From contig JASANG010002859.1 in NCBI GenBank assembly GCA_030248215.1, forward strand, positions 186,001 to 250,000: a stretch of 64,000 nt of DNA, given 5' to 3'. This DNA is from Enoplolaimus lenunculus. Lineage: Eukaryota; Nematoda; Enoplea; Enoplida; Thoracostomopsidae. The translations under genes were made by a program, and so were the position numbers. Shown here in pieces: positions 20,403 to 31,357 of the stretch; position 1 is the first letter of the stretch, and every line of letters begins with the position of its first letter. The notes under the pieces are model-generated. The model worked only from the letters and a program-made list of their open reading frames with translations, was not told the DNA's origin and ran no database searches.

Positions 20403-21621
20403 ACCTACGTAAATATAGCTGCCTGTGCATATATAAACAGGAGCGCATAAGTGTGCACTCCGGATATATTTGTGTCCCGGGTTATTGGGACGGCCTTTAT
20501 AGTAACATGGGCCAATTTCATAATGAATTTTATTTCATCAATTGCAGCATATCTTTTAAAAAAAATTGCGAGGTTACTTTACATGATTTACATCTATATT
20601 TGAAAGTAAAAATTACACAATTTTCGTTATTTCTATATAATGGAAACGAACACCCATTTTTACCGGAAACGGAGACGTATGTCCGGTTAAACCCTGTTTA
20701 TTTGACATTATAATCTCATTTGAAAAGTTGTACTCTTTCATAGTCAATTTTGCAAGAATTCATGGTTTGTGTGTTTATTTAAGTATACGGTCCGCAAAGT
20801 GCTAAACAAAAATAAGTTCGTAACCAGTGGAAGTTTGCCCCGTGTTCTGAGTTTTTGGATTCGCCACTGCCAGCTTGATTGCAAATACCATGGTGTAAAC
20901 AAAGAAAACAGAAGAACAAATACGTATGATTGTATGCATTCAGAGTCTGGCGGTATATTGCAGTTGAAATGCGGGCGCTAAATCTGGTTGATGTTAAACA
21001 AAACATTGCTTTAACCTAAATTTTCCAACAATACTTTACAGACACCGAAGGTGAGCGTTAATGTGCACCGTTTTGTGTTTCGAATTTAACAAATATATAC
21101 ATAGCTAGTTTTGCGCGTGCATAAACAAAAAGAGCTGATGAAGTTCTTAACAAATTAGTGTTCCATCCAGGTCCGGTTATTCCGGGAAGTTTCACCAAAA
21201 CTTTTATGGTTTGGGTATTTCGAAAATATGCGGAAAAATACTCTGAATAAAATTATCTTTGTGAATTTAGCATCTCGCGCCTACATTATGCAAACCTTGG
21301 CAATCGCCGAAAATAAACTATGGAAAGTAGAATACCTATCTGCAACTAGGGTTATTTCACCATGAATATTGCGCCAAATAAAATTAGAATTATTTTTTGG
21401 GGCATGTATTTTTCAGTTTCCGCTCCGTTTCCGGTAATTTTTTCAAATTCCGGTTCTGGTAAATTGTAAATCCAGATGAACCCTGATATACGTATATATA
21501 CGTCGTATATATAATTCGCAGAACATGAAGGAGACAGATACAGCAATAGAAGTGTAAATAGGTATTCCAATGACAAAAGTAAAAGTTAATTACATTGTTT
21601 GGTTGGCTTCTAAGCTTTCCG

Positions 21622-21641
21622 TTTATATTTAGTGCTTACAG
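21622..21641 (+). promoter_or_regulatory. Possible 3' splice site upstream of the Myt1 start
   Basis: TTTATATTTAGTGCTTACAG ends 22 bases before the first ATG. In a nematode this could be a spliced-leader acceptor or the end of a 5'-UTR intron. No reading frame is forced through it. Confidence 0.4.
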
Positions 21642-21663
21642 GAATAAGGTACTACTTTTGGAA

Positions 21664-21735
21664 ATGGAAATGATGTACGAGTCTCCAAGACCCTCGCCGT
21701 CAGTGTTTGATGAACCTACATTTTCTACCAAAAAG
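21664..21735 (+). CDS. PKMYT1: Myt1 exon 1
   Basis: 24 codons, [18 protein letters not shown] onward, ending AAG|GTTGGT in phase 0. No upstream in-frame ATG before the acceptor at 21641. Confidence 0.75.
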
Positions 21736-24700
21736 GTTGGTCTCACATTTATAACGATAGCAATTTACATATATATTCGGAAGAAAACCTCCAAACTTGT
21801 GCCGACTTCTGTAATACCGTAGTAAGGATGCAAAACTTAACTGAAACTGAGCATTTAAGCCGAATTTTACAATTGTGAAGAAAATTGCGCTTTCAGTGGT
21901 GAAACATATGGACTTTAGCTCAAATTTGAGTGGAAAAAGGAAATTTTTGCCGCAGTATTTTTCGCGTCAAGGTCGAAGCACTAATCCTTATGAATGTGGA
22001 GTATTCTGTATTAAAATCGTTTGAATTTTTTTTATTCTTTCAGCAAGGTCATACAAACAAAAATGATCAATTTATTCCTGTTTCTTTTTCGGTAAATCCA
22101 CTATATTTACGTAGGATGTACGTACTCAATATGCCAGCGCCACATGATATGAGTACCTCCCCGGTACCGCGCCTAGTTAGAGCACGTCAGGGTGCAACCG
22201 AAATTCCGGTTCCGGCATTTTTTCACCTTCCGATTCCGGTTCCGGTAAATTTTTACCGGATTTAAAAATTCCGGTGTTATAATTTGGCCGTTTTCTTAAC
22301 TTTGCTAATTTTTAAGAATCTCTTTTGAAAGCCACTTGTACTCCGAATATAAGCCATTGATGGTGGATTTCACTTCTAGTCGACGACGAAAATCTAAAAT
22401 ACAACAAATAAAATAAATACCTATGTTCGACTAAGGTTGTTTCACAAATAATAGAGCAAAAAATACGATTAAAATGAAATTTTTGGTGAAATGCATTTTT
22501 CATTTTCCGGTTCCGGTAAAATTTTCAAATTCCGGTTCCGGTAAATTGTAATTCCGGTTGCACCCTGGCTACGACATATATATATACGTAATACGTATAT
22601 CTATGTGGTGTCCAACAGTGCGAAAACTACAGTTTTGGTTTCAGGATTTGCAAGTTGCAAACCTACGAAAAGCGATTACACCGCGCCCGCCGCCGAAATC
22701 TGCTCCGGCACTAAGCCGAGTGTTTCCAAGAAGGTTCCTCACCAATGAACCCAAACTTGTGACGTTTAAAAACCAGTCTACTGATAGTTGTAAGTGGTTC
22801 ATGACTACGTAGCAGAGTGCCACCGGGTGCTCAATTACGTATATATATGGAATGCGGTGTTAGGTAGTAAAATATGCGGCCGAATCTCGTGCCCGGTATT
22901 ATATGCATAATTCAGTAAAAATAGCAGTTAGTCACACAAATTTAGTGTTTGCATTATTTTGTCATAATTTGCACCTTAGTATGCGTAGGTGTCAATTTTC
23001 CTTTCTGATGCTGGTAAATGTTCTCACTTCGATGCATTGCACCGCACTTTAGCACGTAATTAAAACGTAAATCATTAACTTACCTAGAACTAAGTGTTTT
23101 AATAACAGACGCGGTTCACAGAATGTATTGTCGTCAATTGCCATATTTCAGTTTTTCGGTGCAAGAATTACGATAAGAAAAGCCAAAAACTCTACTTTGA
23201 CCAGATTTTCGACGTAGAATACAGGATTGGTGTCGGATCGTTTGGCGAGGTGAGCTCCAATGTTGAGTAAACCGTAGAAATGAAAATAAAAATTATAAAG
23301 AATGCGTTGACTTCTCAAAAACTTTAGCTTCAATTTACATATTGCTTACATGATATAACATGAATGTCAACGTCGTAAAAAATTTATTTTGAAGTGCTTT
23401 GTGTTGCCTATTTTAGTCGAAATTTGTAAACTAAAAATATGTGTGTCGTGGTCTTGTGAAATTACAATTCATCTGTTTTACACCGCTCATAGCAGCAGTA
23501 TTGTGGTCAAGGACTCAAAAGATTGCAAATCTAAATTTGAAAAAGCTTCCTTTATAGAATATTCATTTGCTGGTGATGAGACGGGATCTGTTTTTGGTTT
23601 TTGGTAAATGTCGGTAGGTCTGTGTGGGATAAAGTTTTGTTCACATTTGGGCTTGTACTATATACGTATACGTATCGTATATGTTCAGGTTTTTCGTGTG
23701 CGCAGTAAAGAAGATGGCAAATTGTACGCTGTCAAAAGGGCTCTTGAACCCTTTAGAAGTTTGAAAGATAGGTATGTTTCTGTTTCGAGGTTTCATTCAG
23801 TAAGAATTTTGATTTTAATCGTAAGTTGAAAATCTAGTTTTTAATTTAGGAAGTGTAAGAGCAATATATTTCACGCAGCTGTTTTATATCTGAGGAAATG
23901 TTCATCAGTGGTTCAAAGCAGTATATGTGTTTGTTTGTTAATAGATTATTACAGTTTAAACCACAATGTTGCGAATTTTACAGTTGTTTTAAAAAATTTA
24001 GGGAAGCGAAATTTGAAGAAGTACAAAAGCTTGAACAACTACCCGCTCATCCTAATTTAGTTGGTTTTGTTCAAGCGTGGGAAGAGCGTGGAATTCTTTA
24101 CATTCAAACTGAATTATGTAGAACTTCGTAAGTGCGCTATTGTTGTTGTAGTAATCATTCATTTGTTTTCTACGTTTCGCATTTTAGCTGTCATCAGAAT
24201 TTATTTTATAATATTCCTGCTTCAAGTTAATTATGAGAATGGTAAATTATATTGGTACCCTTCTCGCCATGAATCGTGATGGAATAATAACATTCCGTTA
24301 AGTAATTTTCGAAGAATTACAACAGTGTTTCCGATAACGACTAATAAAACAAGTTCTGTTGCCCATTACATATTTTTTATGTTTTAGATTGTACCATTAT
24401 TGCGATCAAAATCATGAGATTCCAGAATGGCAAGTATGGTTCATAATTATCGATCTGCTGCGAGTATGTCTTTGTTGGTTTTGTGTAAATATCTTCTCCG
24501 CTGAGTTAAACCGAATTATTTTTAGGAGAAACAGTTCTATGCATTTTTATTTCGTAAATGGCCAGCTGTTTAAATTTCCGCTGATCACTTTATTTTGTTT
24601 TTTTCTAGGCTGTTAAACATCTACACGATCGAAATTTGGTGCACGCGGACATCAAACCAGCGAATATTTTCATCACACACGATGGAATATGCAAATTGGG

Positions 24701-27700
24701 TGATTTCGGCTTAGTGCATGATTTGAATGAAGTGAGTTGTGTCTAAACCGTTCAGCAACAAACCAACCTGTTATCATTTAGTAATCGTTACAGTACGTTA
24801 TTGATCGTATATATGGTGTATAGTATATATTAGATATGCCCCGTGGCGTGGCCGGGGCGAGCACCTAATTTGCCGCAGCTAATTAATATACAATTGTTAT
24901 TGATTAGCATGAAAAATAATCGTACCACGCTCGGCTCAAGTTTGAACAGTGAAAACTATGAAAATATTAATTAATAAGGAATTACTGTTCAGGGTATTTT
25001 TATTTTCCACTGTTCAGGGACTGAGCGAAACTTTCGTGTAGTTCATAACGGAGACCAAAGCATTACTTGATCATAGATTTTTTCTAGACTAGTAGAGTGA
25101 AAGCACGGCTGTTGGGACATCTTTAATTTTAGGATGGTGCCGTGGCGATTGAAGGGGACTCAAAGTACATTGCTCCGGAAATCCTCAATGGAAGGTTTAC
25201 GAAGGCGGCTGACATATTTTCGTATGTGCATTTAACTTGACTTTATTCTGAATTTAAGCTTTAAAATTTCGTCTGTACCATAATAAGCCTGGCACATGCA
25301 TAATGGATGTCATTATCTATCACATTGTGCATTCATATTAACAGGAAATTTTTCTCTGAATTCAGGTTCGTTTTCATGTAAACATTGGGGATGGGCGAAC
25401 TACTGTCTGTAGTTTGTTTTTTGCGCTAAAACAGTAAAACAGGACGATAATATAATGTTTGTTTCAAAATTATTCGATTTGTTTAATTTTTAAAGGTGTA
25501 GTGTATATGAGGCTTGCGTATGTTCAGGCTTGGCATGACGGTATTGGAGCTATCAACCGATCTTGACATACCACAGTCTGGGGAACGGTGGCATAAGCTA
25601 CGAATGGGTAATTTGCCGATTACACTAAAGCCATTTCTAGTGGGTAAGAGCATGCAAGTTCACTTTGTTTTTTTAATTATCTTTTACTCAATGTAATATC
25701 TATCGAAAAATAGTTCAAGAAGTGCAATAGTGCTGTATATGGAGAGAAAATTCTCTGGATAAAACGACGGCTCATTTATTGTAAATGCGATAACTGACCA
25801 AAAGCAGTTCGAAAAATGACGTACTCACGTGCTTTTCAATTTTTTTACTCAATGCTATATGCCAAAAAATAGTTTGGTAAAATGCTCGCCCCTATTAAAT
25901 AGTTTATCTGTTGTCAGGAAGATCAAAAGAGCTCATTTCTTTTATAAGCGACTGCATGAATCCTGATCCTGTTCATCGTCTGGGTGTTGACGCGTTGTTA
26001 CAGTTGCCCACTGTCCAACAGTACATCAAATGGCGTCGCTTGTATTATGCACGAGCGTCAGTGGTAAGTAAGCTGGCTACTGTTTTAGTCCCGTATGTGC
26101 AGACGTTGCTTTGACTTTCACCCGTTTTTTAATTATTGTTATTCTCTCGCTGTTGCATACTTCCCCCACATTTAAGGTTAATGCTTATGCTTACTTAAGT
26201 AAGACTTTTCCCAAGCCAAGTCTTTGGGGGGTAGTGTATATGTACAAGAGCTGTACAAACTACGGATGGTCCTTCACATTTCGCGGTCGGTACTAAGTCG
26301 AATTATTCTTTCAGATAGGTGCGTTCCGAAGCATGTTCAACTTTCTATGGTGCTATTTGATGATCTTGATACACTTTTTGGTGTATCCGTTTTACGGTTT
26401 TAACCGATTTAACAGTGATATTGATGTAAACCATGATGACGCTCATGCCCGGCTTTTATCAGTACCGTCTTCAACTCGAAGCTCGTTACTAAATCGAAGT
26501 GACACAGCATTCAAACACTCACCGACGCATAATGCCAATCCAACCACAGTTATGACAAGCTTACGACCTGGAGTTTTACAACTGCCAGTTGCGCAAAGAG
26601 GGGTATATTCACCAATGGGTCATTGCCGTACCGGAAAGCTACAACCTCTGCGTCGCGTCACTAGATCTATGCTCAATGAACGGGTCGTACAACAGTTTCA
26701 CAATGACTCTTTGTGTTCTGTTGCAGGTTAGCTTTCTTCGCTGTTGTGTTTTGAAGTTGGTAGAAATTCATTTGTTTTTGCGGTCGATATACTAGTCTCT
26801 TCAGCCAAGTCCCCCAACTTTTGGTCTGCCAGCATGTTGGTTGATCAGTTAACGATTTCCAAACCTAAAATATAATTCGAATACACCATTTATAATTCGG
26901 ATTCACCACTTCCTGGACCATTTATCAGTCACAAATTCTATTGAATAATCCCAGAAGTAAATATTGTATAGTAAAGGCTAGCATAAGGCTGTAAGTGTAA
27001 ACTAATAAAGATGCCTCCGGGTTGCAGGGTACAACGGGAATTGCTATTCCGATTGGTAATGCTACCTGCCTACCTCTGATATATAGCATAAAAATTCTGT
27101 AGTATTTAAACTAACATCGCTCGATCTCAACATCTTAGCACGCATAAAACCGTTTTATTTTAAGATTAGCAATAACTGTTTGTAATTTAGCTTTGCAGCA
27201 CCAAAAGATCATTACCAATTTGGTCATCCGACGTTTTTGAAAATTGTTGCCAACCAATAAACAGGCGAATATTATATTTTTGCTAATACAAATTATCCGT
27301 GTAGTAAGAAAGTTTCTATCTGCTTTTCTGATTTTAGAAACAACGATATGTTTTGTTTACAGTTGCCCCGGGCCAGCATGTTGATCGGGGCCGGTACCAA
27401 GCGGGGCCAAGTTAGAACACGGAAAGATCACTCATGAGCTACGATATACGTAATACGTATATGGTAGCTAACAGTGGGAAATCCGCATGTTGTGTAGTGT
27501 GTACAGCAAAACTGGGAAAATACAAAATACCGTATACAATAATGTATCGTGATTTTCATATTTTTGAAACGAGAACCCAGCGTCATATGATTTTTTTCAT
27601 TTCAGTCAATTAAGAATCGTATATAAAAACTGGCCCCGGCAAATAACGTGCTGGCCCCGGTGCCGTGATCTTAGGCTCTGGTACCGGAGCCGAGGCTAGG

Positions 27701-30700
27701 TTCCAGGCCATCCCAGTCTAGTTGTATTTGTTTTTCAGCTGATGATACTTCTACAGGTCATAAAAATGAACAAGAACTCAATGGTTCCATACCATCAGAT
27801 CCTTGTGATAACAGCGATACAGATGACGAAAACGGAAATATTCCACATAACATGCTTCCGCCATCGTACCAAAGACTTTTGATTGATGACAATACGTATA
27901 TTTAACACTTTTTAGTTTTGTTTTTTACTTTCATGTCGACATTGAAAATAGTTGAGCCAGCCTTTATTAACTTTGTAGACTGACCAGTGGTAGTTTATAG
28001 TTTCCTTCAAACGGTGTGTGCGAATTTCAACAGTAATTTTCAAGTCATGTGGGCGATATTAGTGGTAAGTAATGTATTCCAGTATTACGTGATTTTGGAA
28101 ATTTGTGGAATGTTTTAACCACTAATTTTTTCTAGGACGCGAGCACCTATACATCGTAGGCGTAGCCAGGCATTTGGAAACGGGGTAGGCAGTAGGGATG
28201 TGGGCAGGGGTTTTTTGTGCAAAATAGTGTGCTTTTGCACACCTAATTTTGCACATTAATTTGCACACCTTACAGTGGAACAATAATTGAAAACACCTGT
28301 TTAAAACTCCTCGAAAGTTGCCTTTCATTTATTTCATCTTCAGGGTTTCACCGTGCAAATATCGCATAAATAATATGTACATATGTGCGGTGCAATGCAT
28401 AGATACGCACACATGTATATCTAATACATAATACAATACATAATATACGTAGCGCATAGAATGAGTCATCATAATTGGCGTTGATTCGCCGTTATAACCA
28501 GTCCTGCATTCAGCACACATAGCCTTAATTTTGCACACCTTGACTTTATTTTGCACATTAATTAGCACACCTTGGGATTTGAAAAAAACCTGGATGTGGG
28601 GTCTCGATCTCGGTAAGTTTCGGGATTTAGCTGGTCTCGGTTTTTGAGTCTCGGTATGTTTCAAACCGAGATCACGGTCTCGGTTTTTTGAGTCTCGGTA
28701 GGTTTCAAACCGAGACCAAAGGAGAAAGACAAGTGGCGTGGGGTTGTGTTACGTTCCAGCATGTGTGTTTGTTAGGGTGTTTTTCTAAAGATAACATTTT
28801 GCGGTAATTTTTGTGTTTAATATAAATTCTGAGCAGATGCAACATTTTGTCATACTAGAATGACACAGAAGTTCGAAAAACATTCAAAACTTTTGTTAGA
28901 AAAAATTTTATTTTTATGCTCGGTAACGGTCAAAAATTGACGGAGACCGAGACCAAACAATCTCTGTTGTTGGGTCTCGGTTTTTGACCAAGACCGCACA
29001 TCCCTGGTAGGAAGGGTGCATCCGGAATCAGCACATTCAATCGGACTCGGAATTGTGAAATTTTAACTTTAATCTTACTTCATCTGAAACGTTGCATAAA
29101 AATTCTGCATTATTTGTCTATTAAATTGCTTTCGATGAGATAACTTATCAATGATTGATTGTAGATTAGCTTTTGCAGAACCAAAAATCATCACCAACTT
29201 GTTATGCAACCTTTTTGAAAATTGTTGCCAGCCAACAAGAACCCTAAATCAACACGATTTGTTAATACAAATTATCCGTATAGTCACAAAATTTCTAGTT
29301 CCGATTCCGGTAAAATCCAGTTCCGCTTTGCATCCTGGGGTTAGGTTCTATAAAAATGCTAAAGCAAGGTTTTTATTGTCACGTATAAACTGAATAAGTA
29401 TCTAAAACATCTTTATAAAACTTCTAAAGGGGGTTTGGCACCTAAGCCCACCCACCTGGCTACGCTTTTGTACCTTTACATTTGAGTTGCATTTTATATG
29501 ATGCGTTCTTAATGTCTTCAGGGGAAGCTCACATCGTCCTTGGAAATCAACACCAGTAGTCAAAACTTATACTCGCCGAGGCAGTACAGTGCGTAACAAT
29601 ATTAGAGATACACTAGCTTTTGCTGCTGAATCTCCTACACAGCTCCGCGGGTAAGCAAAATGAGATGCTATGTGGCTGTGTAACTGATCTGTGGGGTTTG
29701 CTTCCCGTAAAATTATGGACAACCAATTCCATTTCAGTATTCAACATACTTTTGCTAGCATACACACACGTTACTGTTGGCTCCGGCAAAAATCTACAGG
29801 TTTTATCTTTTTCATATTCGGGTTTTTAGAATAATGCGCAAAACAAAATCTGTTGTGGTTGTAGTAAGCGTGTCAGCGATTCTTTGGCCCTTTCCTTGTT
29901 ACTCAAGTGGCTGTTTGTGCCAGTAAAACGTTTAGTAGAAACGTTTTAATATAAGTCGTTTGAAGTATGGGGAAAAGCTTTAGGTTTTGTGACTTCAAAA
30001 CTGGATAATATTTATTGCCATTGAACTGAAGTCTTGAACAAAGCTAAGTTTGTAACATGTTAGCGGTGTCTGTTTCCAATTTGCAGTGTATTCCTTGCGT
30101 ATTGCTATATTTCAGCAGCCGATGCACTTCTCGTCGCCATAATCGCTCATTTTTGCAACAGCTCAATGAATATGACGTCAGTCCATCGAATTCGGTAGTA
30201 ACAACGATATCACCAGCAGCCAAGTCTAGGCTTCCTGTACGCAGCACCAGTTCCACCAATTTAAGCAATCGAAGTATTGGATCTGTAAAATATAGTACGA
30301 CAAAAAATTGCAAAAAGAGCTCACCGGCGCTTAGTTTCGTTTCGAGCGTAGCAGACATCGCGTCAGAAACCCAGAGCGTTCGTGCTACTTCTATGTCTCC
30401 ATCTCCAGTGTCCGTAGAAGATGATAGTCCGGTATCGGTAGCGTTGCGAATTGCTCCGAAGAATTTACTAGATGTGAGCCAAGTTGTTTGTATTACAACA
30501 ACTGATTGGTGTTTATTTTTTAATTCTATACAAAATATTGTCATAATAAGTGCATACTTAATACACAATTTGCGACCGTTTCAATCATTTTTTGGTCATC
30601 ACCGTAAAAAGTAAAATTTTTAAAATTAATTATTTCTAATGTGTTTTTCGTAGTTTTTTATTTATTTTGTGTTTTCATAGTTTTTTGTCAGAGACTCAAC

Positions 30701-31106
30701 AAACCGAGACCTGCCAATACCGAGATTTGAAGATACCGAACCTCCTATTCCTTAGGACCGGAGTTTATTCCTCTCAAATCAAATTTCATACATACATAAT
30801 GGTTAACAATAGGGTTATAACTAGGGATGTGCCTATTAATCGGCATCGGTAATAATCGGCACTTTTCGTGGATATCGGAATTCGGCAAAATATCAAATAA
30901 GAATCGGCATCGGCAAAATTTTTGATATCGGCACATCCTTAGTAAAACCAATTTTAGTTCGATTGGTTTTCCAACATGTTAGCATCATTATAGCAAAATA
31001 GCGTACCTTCACTCATTTCGGTATGCATGCGACTTAAATTCGATAAAAGCATGTTTATGTTATTTTTCAGGAGTTCAATAAATCTTCAACATCCGATGAA
31101 GATTGA
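21664..31106 (+). CDS. PKMYT1: Myt1 membrane-tethered Cdk1-inhibitory kinase, complete
   Basis: Ortholog of PKMYT1 (C. elegans WEE-1.3), the Wee1-family kinase that phosphorylates Cdk1 on Thr14/Tyr15 at ER/Golgi membranes and holds cells before M phase. Sixteen exons give 765 codons with consistent phases: 21664-21735, 22044-22175, 22645-22789, 23152-23249, 23689-23771, 24002-24127, 24388-24463, 24609-24731, 25133-25221, 25528-25643, 25918-26063, 26315-26726, 27739-27895, 29522-29650, 30116-30473 and 31071-31106. Landmarks: glycine loop GVGSFGE near residue 143, Lys165 in YAVK, Glu182 or 183, HADIKPAN at 256-263, DFG at 276-278, APE at 299-301. A hydrophobic anchor ([19 protein letters not shown]) lies near 410-430. 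The end KNLLDEF resembles the cyclin-binding RNLL region of vertebrate Myt1. It is longer than human PKMYT1 (about 500). The exon 2 donor is the least certain site. Confidence 0.95.
22044..22175 (+). CDS. PKMYT1: Myt1 exon 2
   Basis: Acceptor TTCTTTCAG. The donor chosen is CTA|GTTAGA because exon 3 requires phase 0. The frame stays open 13 bases further into a hAT-like MITE at 22188, and a phase-0 GTACCG donor also exists 12 bases earlier. The ending is therefore tentative. Confidence 0.6.
22188..22567 (-). mobile_element. hAT-like MITE (family F) at the Myt1 exon 2 boundary
   Basis: Ends CAGGGTGCAACCGAAATTCC and CCGGTTGCACCCTG. It closely matches the element at 49107-49503 over its whole length, in inverse orientation. 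Its left tip starts 13 bases after the chosen exon 2 donor. Confidence 0.85.
22645..22789 (+). CDS. PKMYT1: Myt1 exon 3: basic/proline N-terminal region
   Basis: Reads [19 protein letters not shown], then [10 protein letters not shown], and leaves in phase 1 at GTAAGT. Basic, disordered region before the kinase, as in other Myt1 proteins. Confidence 0.85.
23152..23249 (+). CDS. PKMYT1: Myt1 exon 4: kinase start and glycine loop
   Basis: [20 protein letters not shown] matches the YFEQ.F....IG.GSFGEV entry of Myt1 kinases. Confidence 0.95.
23689..23771 (+). CDS. PKMYT1: Myt1 exon 5: ATP-binding lysine
   Basis: [20 protein letters not shown] carries the catalytic Lys in AVK and the family's FKVRS-like strand. 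Phase 2 out. Confidence 0.95.
24002..24127 (+). CDS. PKMYT1: Myt1 exon 6: helix C to hinge
   Basis: [19 protein letters not shown] supplies the helix-C Glu; [10 protein letters not shown] is the hinge strand. Confidence 0.95.
24388..24463 (+). CDS. PKMYT1: Myt1 exon 7: helices D and E
   Basis: [20 protein letters not shown] followed by IDLLR, matching the L..YC......PE..VW....DLL of Myt1. Confidence 0.93.
24609..24731 (+). CDS. PKMYT1: Myt1 exon 8: catalytic loop and DFG
   Basis: [18 protein letters not shown] then [12 protein letters not shown]. The base Asp, Lys, Asn and DFG are present. The residue before the catalytic Asp is Ala, where Myt1/Wee1 usually have Leu or Met. Confidence 0.95.
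25133..25221 (+). CDS. PKMYT1: Myt1 exon 9: activation segment and APE
   Basis: [16 protein letters not shown] is the EGD.RYMAPE signature of Wee1/Myt1 kinases, followed by ADIFS. Confidence 0.95.
25528..25643 (+). CDS. PKMYT1: Myt1 exon 10: helix F
   Basis: Continues [19 protein letters not shown], then [10 protein letters not shown], as in the SLG...LELA....LP..G..W..LR of the family. Confidence 0.93.
25918..26063 (+). CDS. PKMYT1: Myt1 exon 11: end of kinase domain
   Basis: [20 protein letters not shown] has the conserved Arg of helix I (P..R.). The rest runs toward the membrane segment. Confidence 0.93.
26315..26726 (+). CDS. PKMYT1: Myt1 exon 12: membrane anchor and Ser/Thr-rich tail
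   Basis: [19 protein letters not shown] is an uncharged stretch of about 20 residues, the tether that marks Myt1 off from soluble Wee1. A Ser/Thr/Arg-rich region follows with likely proline-directed phosphosites (HSPTH, VYSPMG). Confidence 0.93.
27361..27670. repeat. GC-rich inverted repeat in Myt1 intron 12
   Basis: GGGGCCGGTACC on the left answers GGCCCCGGTGCC on the right around an AT-rich core; GCCCCGGGCCAGCATG recurs in part. A fragment also occurs at 24838-24860. Family unknown. Confidence 0.45.
27739..27895 (+). CDS. PKMYT1: Myt1 exon 13: acidic tail
   Basis: Low-complexity acidic stretch ([10 protein letters not shown]). Phases join exons 12 and 14 exactly (G+CT, AC+G). No domain. 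Confidence 0.85.
28580..29010. mobile_element. GGGATGTGC-ended inverted-repeat element
   Basis: Outer ends TGGATGTGGGGTCTCG and CGCACATCCCTGG, with several GGTCTCGGTTTTTGAG blocks inside. The tips resemble hAT CAGGGATGTG ends. Lies in Myt1 intron 13. Confidence 0.55.
29522..29650 (+). CDS. PKMYT1: Myt1 exon 14: basic tail
   Basis: [20 protein letters not shown], open through to a GTAAGC donor in phase 2. Confidence 0.87.
30116..30473 (+). CDS. PKMYT1: Myt1 exon 15: Ser-rich tail with C-terminal motif
   Basis: 119 codons rich in Ser and Thr, with SP sites (MSPSPVS), ending RIAPKNLLD. That is the start of the conserved C-terminal block. Confidence 0.92.
30832..30943. mobile_element. Short GGGATGTGC-ended element
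   Basis: CTAGGGATGTGCCTATTAATC to GGCACATCCTTAG, with internal ATCGGCATCGG repeats. Lies in the last Myt1 intron. Confidence 0.55.
31071..31106 (+). CDS. PKMYT1: Myt1 exon 16: last 11 codons and stop
   Basis: [11 protein letters not shown] then TGA. With exon 15 it gives PKNLLDEF, comparable to PRNLLSLFED at the end of human PKMYT1. Confidence 0.9.
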   Translation, partial: EFNKSSTSDED

Positions 31107-31351
31107 AACGGTAGAATTATGTGCTTTACCAGGGTTTGAACGAAATTGTTATTCCGGTTAGAATTCCAATTTACAACACTAATTCATATTTCGATTCAAA
31201 GTGGATCAGAATTGAAATTGGTGTTTTGGAAGTTTGCGTTTGATCAATATTGTAATATGCTTTTATGAAAATAGTGTTCGTACCTTTTTGTATTTATGCT
31301 AATTTTCTTAGTGTTGCAATTTTCAATAACAAAATGTTAGGTTATTGTTTT

Positions 31352-31357
31352 AATAAA
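31352..31357 (+). promoter_or_regulatory. Candidate poly(A) signal of Myt1
   Basis: AATAAA, 246 bases after the stop codon, on the coding strand. Confidence 0.4.

Larger units (their letters stand above)
19811..20513. mobile_element. Inverted-repeat element carrying a GGGACAGTTG minisatellite
   Basis: Starts GGCCAATGTTTACTTTAAAG and, read inward from the other end, GGCCCATGTTACTATAAAGG. The arms continue through GGCCGTCCCA and CCCGGGACA, about 45 bases. It has a perfect 8-bp target duplication, AATTTCAT, at 19803-19810 and 20514-20521. The ends match family B, but the cargo is a different array. Confidence 0.9.
17848..21641. other. Spacer between divergent astacin and Myt1 5' ends
   Basis: No exon seen. 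Holds short TTAACCC...GGGTTAA elements near 18.3 kb, the minisatellite element at 19811-20513, and AT-rich single-copy-looking sequence. Promoters of both genes should lie here, but no core element can be assigned. Confidence 0.6.

Noticed and set aside
19767-20713. Several overlapping frames through the GGGACAGTTG array
   Set aside because: Open in all frames because the repeat lacks stops; contained in an inverted-repeat element.
22312-22503. Frame repeated nearly identically at 49183-49380
   Set aside because: Its conservation is explained by the two copies of one non-coding hAT-like MITE; too short and without transposase features.
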